DNA from: Bacteroidales bacterium
Lineage (GTDB): Bacteria > Bacteroidota > Bacteroidia > Bacteroidales > Muribaculaceae
DNA length: 64,000 bases
Direction of reading: 5' to 3'
Assembly (NCBI GenBank): GCA_015060975.1
Contig: SUXI01000004.1
Span: 1 to 64,000, forward strand
The notes below the pieces were generated by a model. It was not told the DNA's origin and made no database searches. It saw only the letters and a list, made by a program, of their open reading frames with translations. Shown one piece after another: positions 20,697 to 31,955 of the stretch (position 1 is the first letter of the stretch; each line of letters opens with the position of its first letter). The position numbers and the translations under genes were made by a program.

Positions 20697-21804
20697 TCAA
20701 ATCGTCAAAGAGGTTAATCCATTTTGCCATAATATTATTTATCTCAAAATCTTTTGCTCTCTCAATTGCATTTTTAGACATTTCTTTTCGCACCTCTTCA
20801 TGTTCAATTAAATAGCAAATTTTTTCTGCAAGTATTTCAATATCATGCATTGGAACTAAATAACCCGCATCGGTGCCTTCCAATATATCCTTAGCTCCAA
20901 CTGGGAATTTATAGGTTACAACCGGCAAACCACAAGACATGGCTTCAATTAAAGTCAATGGCAACCCTTCGAAGTTAGATGAGTATGCAAATATAGATGC
21001 TTCTGACATTGCTTCAGTGACATTGTCTGAATATCCTTCGAGTAGAATATGTTTATCTAAATTTAGGTGATTTATATGATTTTTAATATTGCATTCATCA
21101 GGTCCTTTCCCATAGATTTTTAGCACCCAATCAGGATGTTTTCTTACAACAAGAGCGAATGCCTCAACCAATTCATTGATGTTTTTTTGCATATTGTTTA
21201 ATCGGCATACACAAGTTACAATTTTGTTCTGTTGATTAGATTGTTTAGGCGTAATAGTTAGTGGATTCCATATCACAGATGTTTTTTTCTTGCTCCCAAT
21301 CCAATGTTCATCATAATCTTCATTTGTCAATAAAACGACCTGGTCGTAGCCTCTAATATTAATTTTATAATCTATAAAATCTAAAATCTTAGCAAGCCAC
21401 TTTTTATTGTATGTATATTTACGATATGTTGATAAAAAATGTATTTCTCGGATTTTGACTGCTTTGGTTCGTAATAAACTTACTACTTGTTTTTCCGATT
21501 GTCCAACTGCTACTATGACATCAGGATGATATTCATTTACAAACTTTTTTAAGCGAACAAAATGAGTATATAGTTTTGAAATAGGTGAGTGCCATTTTTT
21601 TTGTACAAACCAATGTCCAACTTTTAAATCTACAAATTTTACCTTCTTAGATAACGGCTGAACAAATACTGCATCCTCGTTATGGTCTGTAACGACAATC
21701 GCAATATTATGTCCCATTTCAGCCAATTTATTAGCCTTATTAATAGTGACTCGCTCTATGCCTCCTAAAACGTCTAGACTATTTAAACAATATATTATTT
21801 TCAT
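20677..21804 (-). CDS. Glycosyltransferase family 4
   Basis: GGIERVTINKANKLAEMGH; FAYSSNFEGLPLTLIEAMSCGLPVVTY. Confidence 0.9.
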   Translation of the reverse strand: MKIIYCLNSLDVLGGIERVTINKANKLAEMGHNIAIVVTDHNEDAVFVQPLSKKVKFVDLKVGHWFVQKKWHSPISKLYTHFVRLKKFVNEYHPDVIVAVGQSEKQVVSLLRTKAVKIREIHFLSTYRKYTYNKKWLAKILDFIDYKINIRGYDQVVLLTNEDYDEHWIGSKKKTSVIWNPLTITPKQSNQQNKIVTCVCRLNNMQKNINELVEAFALVVRKHPDWVLKIYGKGPDECNIKNHINHLNLDKHILLEGYSDNVTEAMSEASIFAYSSNFEGLPLTLIEAMSCGLPVVTYKFPVGAKDILEGTDAGYLVPMHDIEILAEKICYLIEHEEVRKEMSKNAIERAKDFEINNIMAKWINLFDDLIAKKNN

Positions 21805-22901
21805 TCTTTTTGCGTATATAATCTATATAATAGTTTAGTGTTTTGAATCACATCATATCCAGCATCAACAATTTCGGAAGTAGTATCAACTCTTCTGAAA
21901 TCCTTCTTGTTTAGTATTGCATTTGTCCATTCTGAGATAGGAGCATTCAGTGAATGAAATTCAACATTAGAGGTAATAGCAGTTTCGTTATCTATAGTAT
22001 CAGATAATATACATGGCAAACCGGCTGCTTGAGCTTCGATAATTGATACAGGTATGCCTTCAAATAAAGAGGGAAACAATAGAACATCAAATGCTTGAAG
22101 TAGTTCATTTACATTGTTTCTGACACCTAACAATGTGACATTGCTACTTAAATCAAATGATTCAACTTTACTTTTTATCGCTTCAAATTCTTCTCCATCT
22201 CCGACCAAAACAAGACAACAATTGTTATCTTTTTTATTTATTTCATTAAACACGTCAACTATGAATGTGTGATTTTTTCCTTTATGGAAACGAGCCACAT
22301 TCCCAATTACAAACTTATTTTCAATATTTAATTCATGTCTTATTTTATTACGTATATTGACGTTATATTTAAATTTCGCAACATCTATGGCATTGTGAAT
22401 AATAATAAATTCTGAGTTTTTGCCATATAAATGTTCTCCAGCCATATTCCCACATGCCATTTTATGGGTACAATATTTATTTAAATAATATTTAGCATAC
22501 ACTCTAAACAGATATTTATAATCAATTCCATAACCAGCTGTGTGACTTGTTGATATAAGTGCTTTAATATTGAATCTGTGTGCAACCTTAAAAACTAATC
22601 CGGAATTTTCTTGAATATGAGCATGTATTGCTATATAATCGTTATTTTTATTAAAAAAAGATTTTAACCATTTAAAATAATAGATGTATTTCCACGGCCT
22701 AATAGGGAATGCTCGATATATCCGACCTCCTAATTGCTCTATTTCATCATCATAATCACCTTTTTCTTGTCGATGAACTAAGAAATCAAACTGAATTTTT
22801 GTTCTATCAACTGCCCTATAATGATTCATAATCATAGTCTCTATTCCTCCACGATTCATTATAGTTACCACTTGTAAAACTCTATATGGTAGTTTTTCCA
22901 T
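21801..22901 (-). CDS. Glycosyltransferase family 4
   Basis: MNRGGIETMIMNHYR; LLFPSLFEGIPVSIIEAQAAGLPCI; start revised to the internal Met ([11 protein letters not shown]). Confidence 0.9.
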   Translation of the reverse strand: MEKLPYRVLQVVTIMNRGGIETMIMNHYRAVDRTKIQFDFLVHRQEKGDYDDEIEQLGGRIYRAFPIRPWKYIYYFKWLKSFFNKNNDYIAIHAHIQENSGLVFKVAHRFNIKALISTSHTAGYGIDYKYLFRVYAKYYLNKYCTHKMACGNMAGEHLYGKNSEFIIIHNAIDVAKFKYNVNIRNKIRHELNIENKFVIGNVARFHKGKNHTFIVDVFNEINKKDNNCCLVLVGDGEEFEAIKSKVESFDLSSNVTLLGVRNNVNELLQAFDVLLFPSLFEGIPVSIIEAQAAGLPCILSDTIDNETAITSNVEFHSLNAPISEWTNAILNKKDFRRVDTTSEIVDAGYDVIQNTKLLYRLYTQKE

Positions 22902-23628
22902 CTTTAATTTTATTTGTGATTTTTGAATATAGTTTAGTTCCAATAAGTGGAACAATGATATTTATTCTAATGAAATTAATAAACCTTGTTTTTGGGGATA
23001 CCCAAGTAATCGTGTGCCAATGAATAGAGTATGTGTTTGGTGTAATGTTTAATTTGCCCGATGTAAGACTTCGTGCATGAAAATAGTCATCGGGATAAAC
23101 TAATATATCATTAGACAATCGTTGCAATGTGTTAGATATTTTATATCCATAATTAAAGAGGATTTGTTGCATGTATGTATTATTAACCTCCATATTTAAA
23201 GACCCATCTTTATTTATGAACTCTATTGAATTATAATAATTTAATAATTCTTCAAAATATGGTTGTTTTGACGCGGATATCATCAATGCAGTAAGATACC
23301 CCGACTCATCAGTGCCTAAGATACACTTTCCTGATGTAAGTATCGAGCCATCAATTGGTTTAATCAACTCAATATCTGTATCAAGATATATTCCACCATA
23401 ATTGTATAATGCATAAACCCTAACATAATCAGAGACAAAAGCATATTTTTTTTGCGCGTATGCTTCTTTAACGAATTTACAACTATTCTCTATGTCAAAT
23501 GATTCCTCATTCCACAATTTGAAATCATAATCAGGCATATATTTATGCCATGATTCGATACACTTATTTATCTTTTTAGAATATGGTTTACTTCCAAACC
23601 ATATATAATGTATTATTTTTGGAATCAT
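22882..23628 (-). CDS. GT32-like (DXD sugar-binding) glycosyltransferase
   Basis: [47 protein letters not shown]. Confidence 0.88.
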   Translation of the reverse strand: MIPKIIHYIWFGSKPYSKKINKCIESWHKYMPDYDFKLWNEESFDIENSCKFVKEAYAQKKYAFVSDYVRVYALYNYGGIYLDTDIELIKPIDGSILTSGKCILGTDESGYLTALMISASKQPYFEELLNYYNSIEFINKDGSLNMEVNNTYMQQILFNYGYKISNTLQRLSNDILVYPDDYFHARSLTSGKLNITPNTYSIHWHTITWVSPKTRFINFIRINIIVPLIGTKLYSKITNKIKDGKTTI

Positions 23629-24764
23629 TTTAATGCTTGAATTATTCTTTCGCACGCATGACCATCTCCATACGGATTTATTGCATGTGACATACTTTCA
23701 TATGAATTTTTATCGTCTAAAAGTTTTGATGTATATTCTATAATCTTATTCTCATCAGTTCCAACAAGCAATACTGTCCCGGCTTCAACAGCTTCTGGCC
23801 GTTCAGTAGTATCGCGCATTACTAAAACCGGTTTACCTAAACCCGGGGCCTCTTCTTGTATTCCGCCACTATCAGTAAGAACTATATATGCGTTGCTCAT
23901 CAGATATATAAAGTCAAGATATTCCAATGGCTCTATGAAAAATGTATTTTCTAACTTTATTTTACCAAATATCTCATTAATAGGTTTTCTAACATTTGGA
24001 TTAAGATGCATTGGATATATGAAATCAACATTAGGATATTTTATAGCAAGAGATTTTATTGCATTACATATAGAATAAAAGCCACTTCCAAAATTTTCAC
24101 GTCTATGACCAGTGATAAGTATAATTTGCTTGCCTTTGTTAATACGTTCTATATCGTATCCTAAGTTTTTAATGGATTTAGTTATATTATTTTTTAATGT
24201 AGGTGATTTTATTTTTTGGACAATTATATGTAAAGCATCAATAACTGTATTTCCTGTGATAAATATATTTTTTTTTACCCCTTCATTTAATAAATTGTCG
24301 CAACTATTTTGTGTTGGAGCAAAGTGGTAGGTCGCGATACGACTTGTTAGTTGTCTATTCAGTTCCTCAGGCCAAGGACTGTATATATTATGTGTTCTAA
24401 GCCCTGCTTCAATGTGACCTACCGGAATTTTTTGATAAAATGCGGCAAGTGCGGCTGCTGTACTAGTAGTCGTATCTCCATGAACTAAAACAACATCAGG
24501 TTTTTCATTAGAGATTACATCTCGTAATCCTAATATTACACGAGAAGTAATATCATATAAATCTTGACCCGATTTCATGATATTTAAATCATAATTAGGT
24601 ACAATCTCAAAAATTTCAAGTACTTGGTCTAACATTTCTCGATGTTGCCCTGTTACACAAACAATCGGCTCGAAATCAATCGTATTAAATTGAAATTGCT
24701 TAACTAATGGAGCCATTTTTATTGCCTCTGGACGAGTGCCAAAAACTATTAATATTTTTTTCAT
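23625..24764 (-). CDS. wecB: UDP-N-acetylglucosamine 2-epimerase (non-hydrolysing)
   Basis: [81 protein letters not shown]. Confidence 0.94.
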   Translation of the reverse strand: MKKILIVFGTRPEAIKMAPLVKQFQFNTIDFEPIVCVTGQHREMLDQVLEIFEIVPNYDLNIMKSGQDLYDITSRVILGLRDVISNEKPDVVLVHGDTTTSTAAALAAFYQKIPVGHIEAGLRTHNIYSPWPEELNRQLTSRIATYHFAPTQNSCDNLLNEGVKKNIFITGNTVIDALHIIVQKIKSPTLKNNITKSIKNLGYDIERINKGKQIILITGHRRENFGSGFYSICNAIKSLAIKYPNVDFIYPMHLNPNVRKPINEIFGKIKLENTFFIEPLEYLDFIYLMSNAYIVLTDSGGIQEEAPGLGKPVLVMRDTTERPEAVEAGTVLLVGTDENKIIEYTSKLLDDKNSYESMSHAINPYGDGHACERIIQALK

Positions 24765-25627
24765 TATCGATTTAATCTACGCGTTAGTACTCCTATAGGA
24801 TAGAAAAAAATACACCACCAATACACTAATTTAAGTTTTTGAAAGAACGTTTTCTTGGATAATTCAGAATATCGCCAGTATAAAATAGCATATTTGCACC
24901 GTTCCGTAATGCCAATACGTTTATTTTTTACACCCTCAGAATATAAAATTATTGAGTATTCAGGGCTTTTTCTTCTTGCTTCAACTCTATTGAATGTCAA
25001 CCCATCGTTTAAATATTCGCATACATATATACCTTTATAGAAATATCTCAATATGTATTTTTGAGCGATTCTTGCCCAAATTAATCCTTCAGAGCAAAAG
25101 CGTTCATTAGGAATTTCCGGAAAAGGATATTGTTTTAAAATATGAGTTTTATAAATCTCAGCTAAATCACCAGATACTTTATATTCACTTCTAATTGTAA
25201 GGGCATCTGCATCAATTATTCCAAAATCACTTCCACCGCCAATCTTTCTTCCATCAGGATGAATACGTAAACCGGACATCCCGGCAAATTTATCATTATA
25301 AATTATATCTCGAGAATTATTTATTATCCATTCAACTGCATCATGAGTCAAGTAGTCATCACTGTCAACAATAAAAAACAACTCTCCTTTTGCATTTTTT
25401 ACACCCAAGTTGATAGCAGTATGTTTACCACCATTCTCTTTATAGATATATCTGATATTTATCTTATTATCTGCAATAAATCGTTCAATTAAATCTCGAG
25501 TATTGTCGGTTGATCCATCATCAACAACAAGCCATTCAAATTCATTAGACGTTTGATTACAGAGAGATAAATATAGCTTTTCTATTATATAACCTCGGTT
25601 ATATGTTGGAGTAAATATTGTTATCAT
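24764..25627 (-). CDS. Glycosyltransferase family 2
   Basis: [41 protein letters not shown]. Confidence 0.9.
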   Translation of the reverse strand: MITIFTPTYNRGYIIEKLYLSLCNQTSNEFEWLVVDDGSTDNTRDLIERFIADNKINIRYIYKENGGKHTAINLGVKNAKGELFFIVDSDDYLTHDAVEWIINNSRDIIYNDKFAGMSGLRIHPDGRKIGGGSDFGIIDADALTIRSEYKVSGDLAEIYKTHILKQYPFPEIPNERFCSEGLIWARIAQKYILRYFYKGIYVCEYLNDGLTFNRVEARRKSPEYSIILYSEGVKNKRIGITERCKYAILYWRYSELSKKTFFQKLKLVYWWCIFFYPIGVLTRRLNR

Positions 25628-26700
25628 AATGATAATATAAATGTAAAAGCAACATTAAGAAGTATAACAAGAGATATTGCGTAGTTTTGATGTTTAAATA
25701 ATTGTCCATTAATTAATGGATAAATTAATATTATAGGCATTAATGCCCAAGATAAGTAGGCAAAACGGTCAGTAAAATTTGCACGAATCACCAATATCCA
25801 AAATGTATTTGCTAGAAGATATGTACAATAAAGGATATTGTAAAAAAAATCATTATATTTTCGCTTATAAATATAATAGTACCCCATTAGAATTGGTATT
25901 AATGAATAAACAATAAAATCCCATCTGAACCCAACATTATAGTGAGTTTTATCTGCCTCAACTAATAAATATGAAGTTCTTCGTTCCTCCACTAATCCTG
26001 CGAATAATTCCTCAAAATAACTTCCCATCGAGAATGATAAAATAATACTAATTAACCATATAGTAAAACACATTTTTGGTTTTTTTATGTATATTGATAC
26101 AATAAAAGAACATAAAGTTAATGCAACAGAAAAGTGGATGTTAATCGCGCACAAAGCGAACAGAGCAAAAATTATCTTTTGTTCTTGAAAGTAGGAAAAT
26201 GCAAGAATCAATACTGACATAGCCAATCCAGCACGTAATGTATTAACGCCATATGGTACGAAGAAATTTGAAGTTATAAATAATATAAACATTATTAGGG
26301 CACCACCATATCTATTGCAAAATCTTTTACTTGAAATTAAATAGAAACTACAATACATTATTGCTATAACAAAGAAATATATACTACAATTATCTGTTAT
26401 TATCCGAATACCATAGGTAAGCCATCTAAATAATGGGTCAGACATATCCTCATTAGGCACAGTATCTGCATAATAGAAGCCAGCTGCATATATCATGTGA
26501 TCATTCCACCAATTATTAAAATCAATTGGAAATGAAGCAAAAAAGTATGATATTAATAAAATTAATATCACCGCAATAGGAAGCATTTTAATCGGCTTTT
26601 TATTCCCAAATTGGGCAATAGCAACAACTAAGCCAATAATTAATATTAGATTCTTAATTAGTGCTACTTGTCTTAAATATATGATATCTACTTCATTCAT
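25624..26700 (-). CDS. EpsG-like multi-TM protein, candidate polysaccharide polymerase
   Basis: About 10 predicted TM segments; NTLRAGLAMSVLILAF motif as in EpsG-family proteins; capsule-locus context. Confidence 0.75.
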   Translation of the reverse strand: MNEVDIIYLRQVALIKNLILIIGLVVAIAQFGNKKPIKMLPIAVILILLISYFFASFPIDFNNWWNDHMIYAAGFYYADTVPNEDMSDPLFRWLTYGIRIITDNCSIYFFVIAIMYCSFYLISSKRFCNRYGGALIMFILFITSNFFVPYGVNTLRAGLAMSVLILAFSYFQEQKIIFALFALCAINIHFSVALTLCSFIVSIYIKKPKMCFTIWLISIILSFSMGSYFEELFAGLVEERRTSYLLVEADKTHYNVGFRWDFIVYSLIPILMGYYYIYKRKYNDFFYNILYCTYLLANTFWILVIRANFTDRFAYLSWALMPIILIYPLINGQLFKHQNYAISLVILLNVAFTFILSL

Positions 26701-27766
26701 TAGCTATCTTCGATTTGATAAATTTTTTTAATTTAGATGTGTGCTTTTCTGTTAAAAGATAAAACAGATAAGCAAAGATAATACACACAATCACTTCAAT
26801 AAAGAAGTATAATATAGATGTTGCATTTACATAATTAACCTGTGGAACACCAATCATATGCATTATTCTACAACATTGATAATGGGTAATATATAGTGAA
26901 TAAGAAAATACTGACATTTTTGTTCCATATTCATTGATTTTAGTTAAGATCCCATGTGGTTTGATATTGACTAGTTGACTTATAAGTATCGAAATCAATA
27001 CTCCAAAGATTAACCAAAGAGATTCACTTGAGATTAAATCAAATGTAAATCTGTTCTTAACATTAGTTCTGCCACAAAAATTTATTAATAATCCAACAAT
27101 TATGCTCAAAACTACACATACAATGATTATTTTTTTTTGAATCTTTAATTTTGATAGAAAAAAAGTAAGAATACCAAATATTAAAAAAAACAATAAATAT
27201 GTATTAAGTTGAGCAAAAACAATAAATGAGCACAATAAAAGGGCAATACCAGTTAAATTAAATGACTTATGAGTTAAGAGATATAATATACAACCAATAA
27301 GTACATAAAACCAAATTTCATATGATAAAGTCCAAAACACCCCCCCCGCATCGTTTACTATAACTCCCTGTAATCCAAGTAAATTGCCAAATAATTCTCC
27401 AATAGAGTGATATTCGTTTGATATTAAATCTATAATAAAAACTATAATAAGGCTTCCAAGCAATGGTAGTAAAATACGAACACTGCGATCTATTATAAAA
27501 TCTTTAATATAAAATTTACATTGCAATGCTTTTTCAATATTCAGTCCACCAACTAAAAAGCCACTTAAAATAAAAAATATTAATACTGCTTGAGAACCAA
27601 AACTGTTCAAAAAATAAAAGACCTGTGTAAAATAATTTTGACTATCTACATTTAACTTTGAATATGTCATAAAAAATTCACATCTTACATGAACCATTAC
27701 AACTAATACTGCGGAAATAAATCTAATTAAATCGAGCCAATAATAATGTCTTTTTTCAGTAATCAT
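26693..27766 (-). CDS. Acyltransferase 3 (OafA-like) membrane protein
   Basis: WLDLIRFISAVLVVMVHVRCEF; FFILSGFLVGG; GGVFWTLSYEIWFYVLIG. Confidence 0.9.
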   Translation of the reverse strand: MITEKRHYYWLDLIRFISAVLVVMVHVRCEFFMTYSKLNVDSQNYFTQVFYFLNSFGSQAVLIFFILSGFLVGGLNIEKALQCKFYIKDFIIDRSVRILLPLLGSLIIVFIIDLISNEYHSIGELFGNLLGLQGVIVNDAGGVFWTLSYEIWFYVLIGCILYLLTHKSFNLTGIALLLCSFIVFAQLNTYLLFFLIFGILTFFLSKLKIQKKIIIVCVVLSIIVGLLINFCGRTNVKNRFTFDLISSESLWLIFGVLISILISQLVNIKPHGILTKINEYGTKMSVFSYSLYITHYQCCRIMHMIGVPQVNYVNATSILYFFIEVIVCIIFAYLFYLLTEKHTSKLKKFIKSKIANE

Positions 27767-28914
27767 ATATTAAATAAAATATTTGCATCAGAACTATTAT
27801 CTACAATATTTTTTTTTAAATTTATTAAATATTGTTCCATTAAATTGGAGTTATGATATAATTCAATAATAGAATTTGCAATTGCTTCTCCATTCATTTC
27901 ACATATTGATGCATTATATCCATTTTTAAATTGGTCATTAACTGTGGAAAAATTAGAAACAACGACCGGTTTACATAATATTTTCACTTCGTCTAAAGCA
28001 ATTGATCGACCTTCGAAACGTGATGGATGAACAACAATATCTGCGTGATAAATATATGGATAAGGATTGACCTTTGTTCCTACAAAGAGCATAATATCAT
28101 ATAATCCTAATTTATTAATTTCTTCAATATAGCTTTTCTCTAAAACTTTACCTACAAATATCCAACGAAATTTTATCTCATTTTTCTTAAGAATTTGAGC
28201 TGCTTCAATAGCTAAATCAATTCCTTTATTATAACAAATATGACCAATTGTTACTAATGTAATACCCTCAAATGGAGGTATATCAATGTGTTCTTGTGCA
28301 AGGTTGTTTATTAACGCAGGAGATGAAATATTTTCCATTTTCATAATCTTTGATCTGCACTTGGGGAAATATTTTTGTAGTGACTCAACACAAGTAGCTG
28401 ATATTGTAAATATAGCATCAACTTTTGGAAAATATTTCTTATCGGCATTATAATAGTATGGCCACTTTGAATAGTCACTATGAAAAAAAGTTACTTTCTT
28501 TTTCCCATGTAGCTTATTAACCATGTAATAAAGTTGGTGCTGTCCATTATAATCCACTATCATATCATATTCACCTTCTACAGGTGGCATCAACCGAGCT
28601 AAAAGACGGCCGGCACAACTTCGATTAATTCGCGATAACAAAAGTCTGATGATATGCATCAGTGCTAATATTGGCTTACCTAGTCTAATTAGTTTTGTAA
28701 ACCCGTCAAAGCGAGAGGTAAGTGCAGATAATATCGGATTTGAGATAATTTTTATTGTTTTTGGAATTAGTGGCATTAACTCTCCGGTAGGGGAAATCAA
28801 AAGTAAAGAAATATCATATTTATCGGTATCAATAACATTTAATAGCGAAGACATACTTTTAGAGACTCCACCGGTATGCATATTACTTACTAAAAATAAA
28901 ATCGATTTTTTCAT
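27763..28914 (-). CDS. Glycosyltransferase family 4
   Basis: NMHTGGVSKSMSSLLN; DIVVHPSRFEGRSIALDEVKILCKPVVVS. Confidence 0.88.
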   Translation of the reverse strand: MKKSILFLVSNMHTGGVSKSMSSLLNVIDTDKYDISLLLISPTGELMPLIPKTIKIISNPILSALTSRFDGFTKLIRLGKPILALMHIIRLLLSRINRSCAGRLLARLMPPVEGEYDMIVDYNGQHQLYYMVNKLHGKKKVTFFHSDYSKWPYYYNADKKYFPKVDAIFTISATCVESLQKYFPKCRSKIMKMENISSPALINNLAQEHIDIPPFEGITLVTIGHICYNKGIDLAIEAAQILKKNEIKFRWIFVGKVLEKSYIEEINKLGLYDIMLFVGTKVNPYPYIYHADIVVHPSRFEGRSIALDEVKILCKPVVVSNFSTVNDQFKNGYNASICEMNGEAIANSIIELYHNSNLMEQYLINLKKNIVDNSSDANILFNI

Positions 28915-30023
28915 TCAACAATTCCTTCAATTGCTAAAATAGTTGATTGAGGGGAAAACTTTGTTATACGCGTGACTCCCCTTTGAGAATACTTAGCTAA
29001 AGCGTCTCTGTTTTCTATTGCATATTTAACAGCTTTAAAAATATCATCATCATCATGTCCACACAAAATGCCATATTCGTTATTGCCAATAATCTCAGTT
29101 GGCCCCGCTGTTTTAGTTGATATTACCGGCACCCCTAAACACATTGCTTCACATATAGACAAACTAAAACCTTCAAATCCGGAACAAGAAAGTAGTAGAT
29201 CTGATGATTTAATTAAAGGGTAGGGGTTTTTCTTATAACCATGAAAAGTCACTACATCAGAAACACTTAATTCTCGTGATAATTGTTCCAATTCATTTCT
29301 AAGCTCGCCATCACCTATAATATTTATCTGAAATTTATATCCATTTTGCTTAAGATTAGAGGCTAATCTAATAGCTCTATCAACACATTTTTGAGGGCAT
29401 AAACGTCCTAATATAGATATAGTAAAGAGATCTGAGCGATTAACAAAATATTCGTTAGCTAGCGAAACAATTTTTTGATTATCTATTGGATTATAAATAA
29501 CATTGATAGAAGTATTTACATTAGGAAAACGTTTGATAAAGCAATTTTTTGTATCATTAGCTACACATATAATTTTATCCATTTTGTTGTATGCATCAGC
29601 TTCTTCTAATTTTCTAAACTGGTTTTTTTCGTAAGGGAATGTATATAAATCAACATGCACCCAAGAAATATTTATTGCATTTAGATTTAGAATTGCATGC
29701 ATTTTTAATGGCATCCCTTCTAAAAAGCTAATTACAACATCATATTTGCTTGTGATTTTTTGTTTTAGATTTTTACGAATAAAATAATCAATCCCAAGTT
29801 GATTTGAGGCTCTGTAACTTAATTTATAATGAAGGGTATAGTTGTCCCATACATGATAGATATTTACATTGGTGGGAACTTCATCTATTAAGGTTCCTCC
29901 TTTTATTATCTGACACAAATCTACTTGATATTTTGTATAATCAAAATGTCGCAAAATATCAATTAGTACTCGTTCAGCACCTCCTGCATTGAGTTGTCCA
30001 GTTATAAAAAGAATTTTCTTCAT
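28911..30023 (-). CDS. Glycosyltransferase family 4
   Basis: GQLNAGGAERVLIDILRHFD; SCSGFEGFSLSICEAMCLGVPVISTKTAGPTEII. Confidence 0.92.
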   Translation of the reverse strand: MKKILFITGQLNAGGAERVLIDILRHFDYTKYQVDLCQIIKGGTLIDEVPTNVNIYHVWDNYTLHYKLSYRASNQLGIDYFIRKNLKQKITSKYDVVISFLEGMPLKMHAILNLNAINISWVHVDLYTFPYEKNQFRKLEEADAYNKMDKIICVANDTKNCFIKRFPNVNTSINVIYNPIDNQKIVSLANEYFVNRSDLFTISILGRLCPQKCVDRAIRLASNLKQNGYKFQINIIGDGELRNELEQLSRELSVSDVVTFHGYKKNPYPLIKSSDLLLSCSGFEGFSLSICEAMCLGVPVISTKTAGPTEIIGNNEYGILCGHDDDDIFKAVKYAIENRDALAKYSQRGVTRITKFSPQSTILAIEGIVE

Positions 30024-31000
30024 TTTTGAGCAATAACTCTATTAATAGTGTCAGATAGAAAAAAAGGGAATGTTTTATAAATAATTCGCATAAATTTATA
30101 ACGTCGAGGCAGTGTGCCACAATAACGAGTCTGACGAGGTATTTGTAGATTTATTTCATTTAATGCCTTTACGCGTTTTTGCTTATCTCGTTCAGTCCTA
30201 TATAGGGTAAATATTGTTTGCCAATAATAATTTGAGATTTGGTTAGAAGAAAAATCCTCATATCCTTTATTTGAATAGTTGAATTTAAGTCTTAAATGAT
30301 AAAGCTCAACAATATAATTAATCATAACTTCATATGGTACTCTACGATTGGTTAATGATAAATTACCATAATGAGTATAAATATAATTTGAGACCGGGAC
30401 CAAGGTAATGCGAGTACAATGAAGCAATACCGTTAAATTAAATAAATGATCTTCTCCATAATTTAATTTTTCATTAAATAGCAAATTGTTGCTTATAAGC
30501 AACTCCCTATAATATAATTTACAGCATGGACTATGCCATAAATATTTATATTCGCCAATTGCTATAGCTTCTCCAATATTATTATCCAAGAGACTATATG
30601 TCCCCAACTTGTCATATGTTTTTCTTTCAGTTGGTTTCCCATTGAAATACCACAAATCAAACCCGGATGCAATTATGTCAGAATCATATTTGACTAAATC
30701 AGTTAGATATGTAGGGGTTACATAATCATCAGAATCAATAAATGTAATATATTCACCTTTTGCTTTTTTTATGCCTAAATTTCGAGCTGCTGAAGGACCT
30801 GCATTTTCTTGATTATATAATGAAATACGATTATCCTTAATATAATATTCTTCACAAATCGCTTTTGATGAATCACTACTACCATCATTAACTAATATAA
30901 GTTCCCAATCATCGTATTTTTGTGCAATAATGCTATTTATGCATTTAGCAAGATATTTTTCAACATTATATACTGGTACTATAATAGAAACCTTAGGCAT
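30020..31000 (-). CDS. Glycosyltransferase family 2
   Basis: VSIIVPVYNVEKYLAKCINSIIAQ; LVNDGSSDSS; ITFIDSDDYVT. Confidence 0.93.
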   Translation of the reverse strand: MPKVSIIVPVYNVEKYLAKCINSIIAQKYDDWELILVNDGSSDSSKAICEEYYIKDNRISLYNQENAGPSAARNLGIKKAKGEYITFIDSDDYVTPTYLTDLVKYDSDIIASGFDLWYFNGKPTERKTYDKLGTYSLLDNNIGEAIAIGEYKYLWHSPCCKLYYRELLISNNLLFNEKLNYGEDHLFNLTVLLHCTRITLVPVSNYIYTHYGNLSLTNRRVPYEVMINYIVELYHLRLKFNYSNKGYEDFSSNQISNYYWQTIFTLYRTERDKQKRVKALNEINLQIPRQTRYCGTLPRRYKFMRIIYKTFPFFLSDTINRVIAQK

Positions 31001-31955
31001 GTTTGGTCATCAATAAATCGTAAATTCTAAATAAACGTAATCTTAAAATTATTGTTAATATCGATTCTTTCCAAGTATTACCTTTTTTATGACGCAAATA
31101 GTAAGAATAATCAAGACAATTAAGTAGTCCTATACGTTCATTTCGATTTGAAATAATCAATATTGCCCTAATAACTCGTTCAAAGGCATCTAATTGCATT
31201 TTTATTAGAAATGTTGACGCCTCTTTTTTTAAATTATATTTTTTAATAATATTGTTACACAATCTATTTAACATATTATAACAACTAAGTTCACTCGAAA
31301 CTGAATTTAATTTTGTCATAAGTGAATTCTCAGTAGTTATATAAAAATAATTATATTCGGGTAATAGTGCGATTTTATCAATATGTAATAAATATTCTAA
31401 GACAAAAATTGTATCTTCACCTCTACTTATGCCATTAGGGAATATAATGCGATTAGTTTTAATAATATCAGAATTAAATATTTTGGCAAAAGGAACCGAA
31501 ATGATATTATTATTTAATATGCTGCCTATTGTTTCAATATCTACAATACCGTTATAATCGATATAATGGGGTTTATCAATCCCTTGATTACGTTTAACAA
31601 AACCAGAGATTGTAAGTTCTGCATTAAGTTTCTCGTGAATTTCGATTAAATTTAGTAAATAATTAGTTGAAACATTATCGTCACTATCAATAAAAGTAAT
31701 GTATTTACCCGTTGAACGTTTAATACCAGTGTTTCTAGCAATGCTAACACCTTCATTTACTTTGTGTATGACAATTATTCTAGGGTCTGTTTTAGCATAT
31801 AGATCGCATATTTCTCCAGAATTATCAGTACTACCATCATCAACTAAAATTAATTCGAAAGAAGTATACGACTGAGCTAATATACAACTAATACACTCAT
31901 TGAGTGTTTTTGACGAATTATATATAGGAATTATTATACTAATTTTTGTGTTCAA
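30993..31955 (-). CDS. Glycosyltransferase family 2
   Basis: [52 protein letters not shown]. Confidence 0.93.
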   Translation of the reverse strand: MNTKISIIIPIYNSSKTLNECISCILAQSYTSFELILVDDGSTDNSGEICDLYAKTDPRIIVIHKVNEGVSIARNTGIKRSTGKYITFIDSDDNVSTNYLLNLIEIHEKLNAELTISGFVKRNQGIDKPHYIDYNGIVDIETIGSILNNNIISVPFAKIFNSDIIKTNRIIFPNGISRGEDTIFVLEYLLHIDKIALLPEYNYFYITTENSLMTKLNSVSSELSCYNMLNRLCNNIIKKYNLKKEASTFLIKMQLDAFERVIRAILIISNRNERIGLLNCLDYSYYLRHKKGNTWKESILTIILRLRLFRIYDLLMTKHA

